From contig SVKH01000011.1 of NCBI GenBank assembly GCA_015068545.1, forward strand, positions 1 to 18,504: a stretch of 18,504 nt of DNA. The letters are read 5' to 3'. Positions 14,622-18,504 of the stretch are shown piece after piece (position 1 is the stretch's first letter; every line of letters begins with the position of its first letter). A program made the position numbers and the translations under genes. Source of the stretch: Oscillospiraceae bacterium (GTDB lineage Bacteria; Bacillota; Clostridia; UBA1381). The notes under the pieces were generated by a model that saw only the letters and a program-made list of their open reading frames with translations, did not search any database and had not been told where the DNA came from.

Positions 14622-15956
14622 TTACTGTGCTATTATGTCGTTAATCTCTATATGCCAATCTTGAATTATTTCGCCGGGGATCATAGAGTCATTATATGCA
14701 GGATACATCTTCATTATATGTATTTCCTTCATAGAATCTTGATATGACAAGATTGTCTGGTCCAATGACTCTATAAATGTAGGTGTGATTATATAATTGT
14801 TTGTAGGGGTGTATTTTCGTAATATGTGAGTGTATTCTTTAAGGTAACCGCCAGACACCTTAGCGTTTACCGCATTTTTATCTTTGAATTTTACCGGTAG
14901 CCCTTGGATTATGTAATCAAAACTGTAATCTGTGCTTTCTGTGTTTGCGCTTGATGTTATAGTCATTTCATTTCTTCCGGAATACGCGGAATTAATTGTG
15001 TCTATGAATTGGGAAAGTGAAACAAGCGCAGATTTTCCACTTGGAAGCTTAATGCCGGTATCGTTTGCTGTAAAATTTAAAGTTCCATCAGTAGAAATAC
15101 GCAAAATACCGTTGTTTTCCACAAATACAAGTGTTCCGTCCGCTTCGGTATAACGTCGTACTGTATTTGGATTTATTGAAAAAGCCGACAATATTTTTTC
15201 AATTAAAGAGTAGTTTATTTCTTCCCCTTTAATTAGCGGATTCTCTGACCATAAAGTACTGGAATTTAAAGGGGAAGGGTAAACTGCAACTAAAGGAGCG
15301 ATGAATGTTTTTTGATCGCTAAATGCTTTGTCAAAATTAAGCTCATAGGAGTAATTTATAACCGATTCAACATTTTCATTCTCTGTGGTAATCTGTTCAA
15401 TCATCGTCTTAATCTCATTTGATACAGAGTTTACCCGAAAGTAAGTGTTATTCTTATTATCTTTTATATAAAAATTACCTTCTTCGCTTATTGCAATGTG
15501 GGAAAATGCGGGAATATTCAGACCTGTATTGGTTACACCCAGTAAATTTGCATATAATTGGGAAGAGTATTCTCCGCCAAATACTATGTAAAAAGACTTT
15601 CCTGTCAGAACAGAGTACCACATATCCTCAGATACAGGTGCAATGTTTTTCTCTGGTGATGAGAATGCTTTGAGTATAGCTGATTCTATTCCGGAGTAAA
15701 TTTTCTCAAAGTTGTCGTGTGCACGCAGATAACAGAATCTGCTGGACTGATATCCGGTATTCACAAATATTTTTTCGGGAACATCAAGGTTAAGAGTGGT
15801 ATATAGGTCATCGTTCTTTTGAGTATATCCTATATTAGAAAAAAAATTATAGCCAAAAAGCCATAATTTTTTATCTGCAAATATTCTTTGTGACAGCATA
15901 AAGTTAGTAATAATCAAAGTGATTAAAATAACATTTTTAAAATGCTCTTTCTTCAT
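14622..15956 (-). CDS. yycH: Two-component regulatory protein YycH (WalH)
   Basis: A 444-residue protein, close to the size of the Bacillus YycH, with one N-terminal membrane helix at about residues 8-23 (VILITLIITNFMLSQ) after a short basic start, then a long extracytoplasmic part. WLFGYNFF just after the anchor, GEEINYSLIEKILSAFSINP in the middle and the YTEADGTLVFVENNGILRI segment that follows are family-like. No enzymatic motif is visible; it is a regulator or sensor partner of WalK and YycI. Identification rests on topology, size, placement directly before yycI and these weak motifs, since this family diverges quickly. It starts 11 bases downstream of a small secreted-protein gene, with which it probably shares a transcript. 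Confidence 0.85.
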   Translation of the reverse strand: MKKEHFKNVILITLIITNFMLSQRIFADKKLWLFGYNFFSNIGYTQKNDDLYTTLNLDVPEKIFVNTGYQSSRFCYLRAHDNFEKIYSGIESAILKAFSSPEKNIAPVSEDMWYSVLTGKSFYIVFGGEYSSQLYANLLGVTNTGLNIPAFSHIAISEEGNFYIKDNKNNTYFRVNSVSNEIKTMIEQITTENENVESVINYSYELNFDKAFSDQKTFIAPLVAVYPSPLNSSTLWSENPLIKGEEINYSLIEKILSAFSINPNTVRRYTEADGTLVFVENNGILRISTDGTLNFTANDTGIKLPSGKSALVSLSQFIDTINSAYSGRNEMTITSSANTESTDYSFDYIIQGLPVKFKDKNAVNAKVSGGYLKEYTHILRKYTPTNNYIITPTFIESLDQTILSYQDSMKEIHIMKMYPAYNDSMIPGEIIQDWHIEINDIIAQ

Positions 15957-15967
15957 AAGTAACCTCT

Positions 15968-16417
15968 TTATTTAATGAAGTTCAATATGTTAACGGTAAG
16001 GTTTTTTAGTTTGTCTACTGTACTTTGTTTAACTTTGGATATTTGTATCTTAACTACTTGGTCTGTGCCGCCTTTTTCAGCATAAACTATAAAGGAGTTA
16101 ACGTCCTGAGTAAGGTCAACCACAGTACTATAAAGCCCACTTGCACCTATTTCTTTTTCAGATTTTATCAGTTGTCCAACTCCGTCAGATTCTCTAAATA
16201 TTTTCACTTTGGTACCTTTAGTTCCAACGGCAGAAATTGTGTATGTTTTGTCGGAAGTGGAAGCTGAATGAGACTGTGGTCTCTTTATATATATTAAATT
16301 TGACGAATTACCTTGTGCATAAACAGGTATAGTGCTATCGTACTTAGCATAGGATACGCAAGGTACAGACACTGCACAAAGTAAGGCAAGTATTAAAGAA
16401 ATAAGCCTTTTTTTCAC
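15968..16417 (-). CDS. Small secreted protein of unknown function inserted between walK and yycH
   Basis: A 149-residue exported protein that I do not recognise. From the GTG start it reads as a classic signal peptide: VKKRLIS, a hydrophobic core SLILALLCAVSVP, and a probable signal peptidase I site after SYA (residue 24). There is no proper lipobox. Residues about 57-128 look like one beta-sandwich module: KTYTISAVGTKGTKVKIF, then a turn-rich stretch, SGLYSTVVDLTQDVNSFIVY and VVKIQISKV, similar in style to bacterial Ig-like surface modules. A short basic, helical tail ends NILNFIK. I prefer GTG at 16417 over ATG at 16426, because AGGAAAGG lies directly against the ATG but nine bases from the GTG. 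The gene sits where Bacillus has none and probably shares a promoter at about 16475 with yycH and yycI. A role in sensing or holding the wall near WalK is inference. Confidence 0.75.
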   Translation of the reverse strand: MKKRLISLILALLCAVSVPCVSYAKYDSTIPVYAQGNSSNLIYIKRPQSHSASTSDKTYTISAVGTKGTKVKIFRESDGVGQLIKSEKEIGASGLYSTVVDLTQDVNSFIVYAEKGGTDQVVKIQISKVKQSTVDKLKNLTVNILNFIK

Positions 16418-16426
16418 TGTAAACAT

Positions 16427-16434
16427 CCTTTCCT
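16427..16434 (-). promoter_or_regulatory. Ribosome binding site favouring the GTG start of the secreted protein
   Basis: On the minus strand AGGAAAGG ends immediately before the upstream ATG (16426-16424), which is too close for initiation. It is nine bases from GTG at 16417-16415, where the encoded protein also begins as a textbook signal peptide. Confidence 0.65.
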
Positions 16435-16474
16435 AGAGATATAAATTGATTCTAATATACTATATTATAAAAAT

Positions 16475-16483
16475 ATTATATCA
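16475..16483 (-). promoter_or_regulatory. Probable extended -10 promoter for the secreted protein-yycH-yycI segment
   Basis: On the minus strand TGATATAAT (16483-16475) is a consensus extended -10 element in the 104-base AT-rich gap after walK. No good -35 box is seen at the usual distance, so it would depend on the extended element. It lies about 60 bases before the GTG start. Confidence 0.45.
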
Positions 16484-16530
16484 TACTTGTGTTACAAAGC
16501 TATTACGACAGATTTAAAATCCCATAACAT

Positions 16531-18294
16531 TTATAAAGGCAGAGAAAGTATTACTTCTGTACCTTCTTTGTATTTGCTTTTTATATTGATACTACCGCCA
16601 AGCCTTTCCATTATCTGTTTAGCTATGGCAAGTCCAAGACCTGTGCCGCCTGTTTCGCGTGAACGTGCCTTGTCTACACGGTAGAATCTTTCGAATATTC
16701 TAGGTAGATTTTCCTCTGGAATACCGATGCCGTTATCTCTGACTTTTATAAAAGCATCCTTGTATAGTGAGCCGCAATATACATCTATAATTCCTTTTTC
16801 CGGTGTATATTTTATGGCGTTTGATATTATATTTATTATTACTTGTTCTAGTTTATCTCGGTCGGTAATAATATAAATTGGTGACTCAGGACCGTGATAG
16901 GTGAGAGTCTGATGCTTTTCCTTTGCTGGGAAGAACATTCTTTCGCTAATATTCTGCAGAAGGGAAGATAGCTCTATTCTTTCAAAAGGTTTAACTTCGT
17001 ACTGGCCCTCGTCAAGTCTTGACAATGTAAGCAAATCCTTTACTATTCTGGTCATTCTGTCAGCTTCCTGTGCAATGACACTTAAAAACTTATTCGAGAT
17101 TTCCTCGCCGGCATCCGGCATATCCATAAGTGTTTCAGCATAAGATTTAACCGTCGTTAGTGGAGTTCTAAGCTCGTGGGATACATTAGCAACGAATTCA
17201 CGTCGAGATAACTCCAACTTTTGCTGGTTTGTTATGTCGTGCATGACAACTAGAATACCACCAATTTTGTTTTCTATATTAAATGGTACAAAATTTAATG
17301 TGATGATTCTATCACCTATTGTCACCTGTCTTTCGGTCGGGCCTTCCTGCTTCATATATAACAGGCTGCCTATGTTTATATCAGCATCTATTTCTTTAAA
17401 GAATGCGTCAAAGCTGATATCGTCATAGTATGTCCTGTTTATAATTTTTTTTGCTTTTGGGTTTATATGAATAAGCTGTCCTGATGGGTTGAAGGCAAGT
17501 ATACCGTCTGTCATATTGCTAAGTATAGTTTCAACCTTATTTTTTTCTGAGTTAACCTCGTTAATGGTGTCATGAAGAGCGGAGGACATATAGTTGAATG
17601 TGTTTGACAAAATGCTGATTTCGTCATTGGAATTAACCTTGCTCACTACATCAAATTCACCGCTTGCGATTTTTTCGGCACTTTCTGTAAGGTTTCTGAT
17701 AGGCTTTGTAATAGTTCTGCTGAAAAAATATCCAAGTACCAAAACTATAATAATCGAAAATACCAATGCTTCTACCAAAATGAACAGAACATTTTCGGTA
17801 ACAGAATCAAGCTCGTTTTTGTTATCATGTACATATACAATATATGAAGGTACGCTATTGACAAAAATCGGCAAAGCGTAGTCCATATAAGAAAGTTCGG
17901 TGTTTATGATGTTTCCGGTCTTGCCGGTCATTGCTGTTATTATATTATCACTTTTTTCCAGATGATTTGCAAGAGTCTGGTCGGATGATACCAAAACATC
18001 GCCAGTTTTTGCATCAAGAACGCTGATAAATCGGTATGTATCTATGCCAAGAGGCCCTACATAAGAACTGACTATACTCCATACTCCGTCTTTTCCACCG
18101 GTTTGTGCGGATTTTTCGAGTTCTGTAACCAGTTCTGATGTAAATACTTTCTCCATCATTACAATAAATTCATTATTGTAGAATTTTACTATGTTTCCTG
18201 TCATAAATGTGCCTATTACAATGATTATGGATAGGATAGTTAGTATAAAAATTGTAATGATTTTGGTCTGAATACTTTTGAACATATTCCTCAT
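16531..18294 (-). CDS. walK: Cell-wall sensor histidine kinase WalK (VicK/YycG)
   Basis: A 587-residue membrane kinase that phosphorylates WalR to set autolysin and wall-turnover genes. Domains in order: membrane helix 1 (about 11-33), an extracellular Cache-like domain (about 34-168), helix 2 (about 169-191), HAMP (about 192-245), and PAS (about 250-355, with ILSNMTDGILAFNPSGQLIH). HisKA follows with the phospho-accepting His373 in FVANVSHELRTPLT. The ATPase domain (about 470-587) has the N box INIISNAIKYTP, the G1 box VRDNGIGIP, the F box RIFERFYRV and the G2 box GGTGLGLAIAKQI. Having both an extracellular sensor domain and a PAS domain is the Bacillus-type arrangement. Its ATG overlaps the walR stop by four bases (ATGA at 18294-18291), and its ribosome binding site lies inside walR. 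It is not followed by an obvious terminator. Confidence 0.93.
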   Translation of the reverse strand: MRNMFKSIQTKIITIFILTILSIIIVIGTFMTGNIVKFYNNEFIVMMEKVFTSELVTELEKSAQTGGKDGVWSIVSSYVGPLGIDTYRFISVLDAKTGDVLVSSDQTLANHLEKSDNIITAMTGKTGNIINTELSYMDYALPIFVNSVPSYIVYVHDNKNELDSVTENVLFILVEALVFSIIIVLVLGYFFSRTITKPIRNLTESAEKIASGEFDVVSKVNSNDEISILSNTFNYMSSALHDTINEVNSEKNKVETILSNMTDGILAFNPSGQLIHINPKAKKIINRTYYDDISFDAFFKEIDADINIGSLLYMKQEGPTERQVTIGDRIITLNFVPFNIENKIGGILVVMHDITNQQKLELSRREFVANVSHELRTPLTTVKSYAETLMDMPDAGEEISNKFLSVIAQEADRMTRIVKDLLTLSRLDEGQYEVKPFERIELSSLLQNISERMFFPAKEKHQTLTYHGPESPIYIITDRDKLEQVIINIISNAIKYTPEKGIIDVYCGSLYKDAFIKVRDNGIGIPEENLPRIFERFYRVDKARSRETGGTGLGLAIAKQIMERLGGSINIKSKYKEGTEVILSLPL

Positions 18295-18504
18295 GCCTTA
18301 TTGAAATAGTAGCCTACGCCTCGTTTTGTAATAATATATCTTGGCATACTAGGATCATCTTCAATTTTTTCGCGTAGTCGTCTTACAGTTACGTCAACAG
18401 TTCTCACATCGCCGTAATACTCGTATCCCCATACGTTTTCAAGAAGATTTTCACGGGAGAAAATTTTATCCGGTTGCATTGCCAAAAACTTTAAAAGCTC
18501 AAAT
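18291..18504 (-). CDS. walR: Response regulator WalR, C-terminal DNA-binding part (cut by window edge)
   Basis: The last 70 residues of an OmpR/PhoB-type response regulator; the frame is open to the right edge, so the receiver domain with its phospho-aspartate is outside the window. What remains is the winged helix-turn-helix: FELLKFLAMQPDKIFSRENL, then NVWGYEYYGDVRTVDVTVRRL with the recognition helix, and the wing YIITKRGVGYYF. WGYEYYGDVRTVDVTVRRLR is the pattern expected of WalR. The stop overlaps the walK start by four bases, so the pair is translationally coupled. Identity as WalR rather than another OmpR-type regulator rests on this helix and on the following walK-yycH-yycI genes. Confidence 0.9.
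   Translation of the reverse strand, partial: FELLKFLAMQPDKIFSRENLLENVWGYEYYGDVRTVDVTVRRLREKIEDDPSMPRYIITKRGVGYYFNKA

Noticed and set aside
15968..16417. Secreted protein as a lipoprotein
   Set aside because: The cysteines in the signal region (ALLC, VPC) are not preceded by a lipobox with a small residue at -1, while a signal peptidase I site follows SYA.

Overview
The window is low-GC DNA that reads as the chromosome of an anaerobic member of the Clostridia (Bacillota). The pointers are the gene order maf-mreB-mreC-mreD-mrdA, a pyruvate phosphate dikinase of clostridial type, a WalR/WalK-YycH-YycI cell-wall control locus, strong AGGAGG-type ribosome binding sites and T-rich intrinsic terminators. 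No lower rank can be read with confidence. No rRNA, tRNA, CRISPR array, transposase or phage gene was seen.

Layout. (1) Positions 1-2486, plus strand: the end of a glycerol-3-phosphate dehydrogenase-like gene, an FAD-dependent oxidoreductase and a glycerophosphodiester phosphodiesterase. They are tightly packed and look like one catabolic operon entering from the left. (2) Positions 2487-3074: a 588-base gene-free spacer with three terminator-type hairpins and two copies of a roughly 130-base direct repeat. (3) Positions 3075-10177, plus strand: one promoter, then U32 protein - maf - mreB - mreC - mreD - mrdA (PBP2) with gaps of 0-34 bases, an elongasome operon preceded by a U32-family (RlhA-like) gene. 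(4) Positions 10194-10766: methylglyoxal synthase with its own consensus promoter and terminator. (5) Positions 10860-13655: pyruvate phosphate dikinase, transcribed alone, with a small structured leader, a strong terminator and codon use typical of a highly expressed gene. (6) Positions 13731-18504, minus strand: the wal locus, read from the right edge as walR (partial) - walK - a small secreted protein of unknown function - yycH - yycI - terminator.

How the parts fit. Regions 3 and 6 both serve the cell envelope: MreBCD and PBP2 run lateral-wall synthesis, and WalRK with YycH/YycI adjusts wall turnover. Regions 1, 4 and 5 are central carbon metabolism around glycerol 3-phosphate, dihydroxyacetone phosphate and phosphoenolpyruvate. 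The least explained items are the small secreted protein inserted between walK and yycH, with its own likely promoter, and the twin repeat/hairpin cassette at 2613-2950. Most of the window is otherwise conserved, ordinary chromosome; I did not find a clear new multi-gene system.
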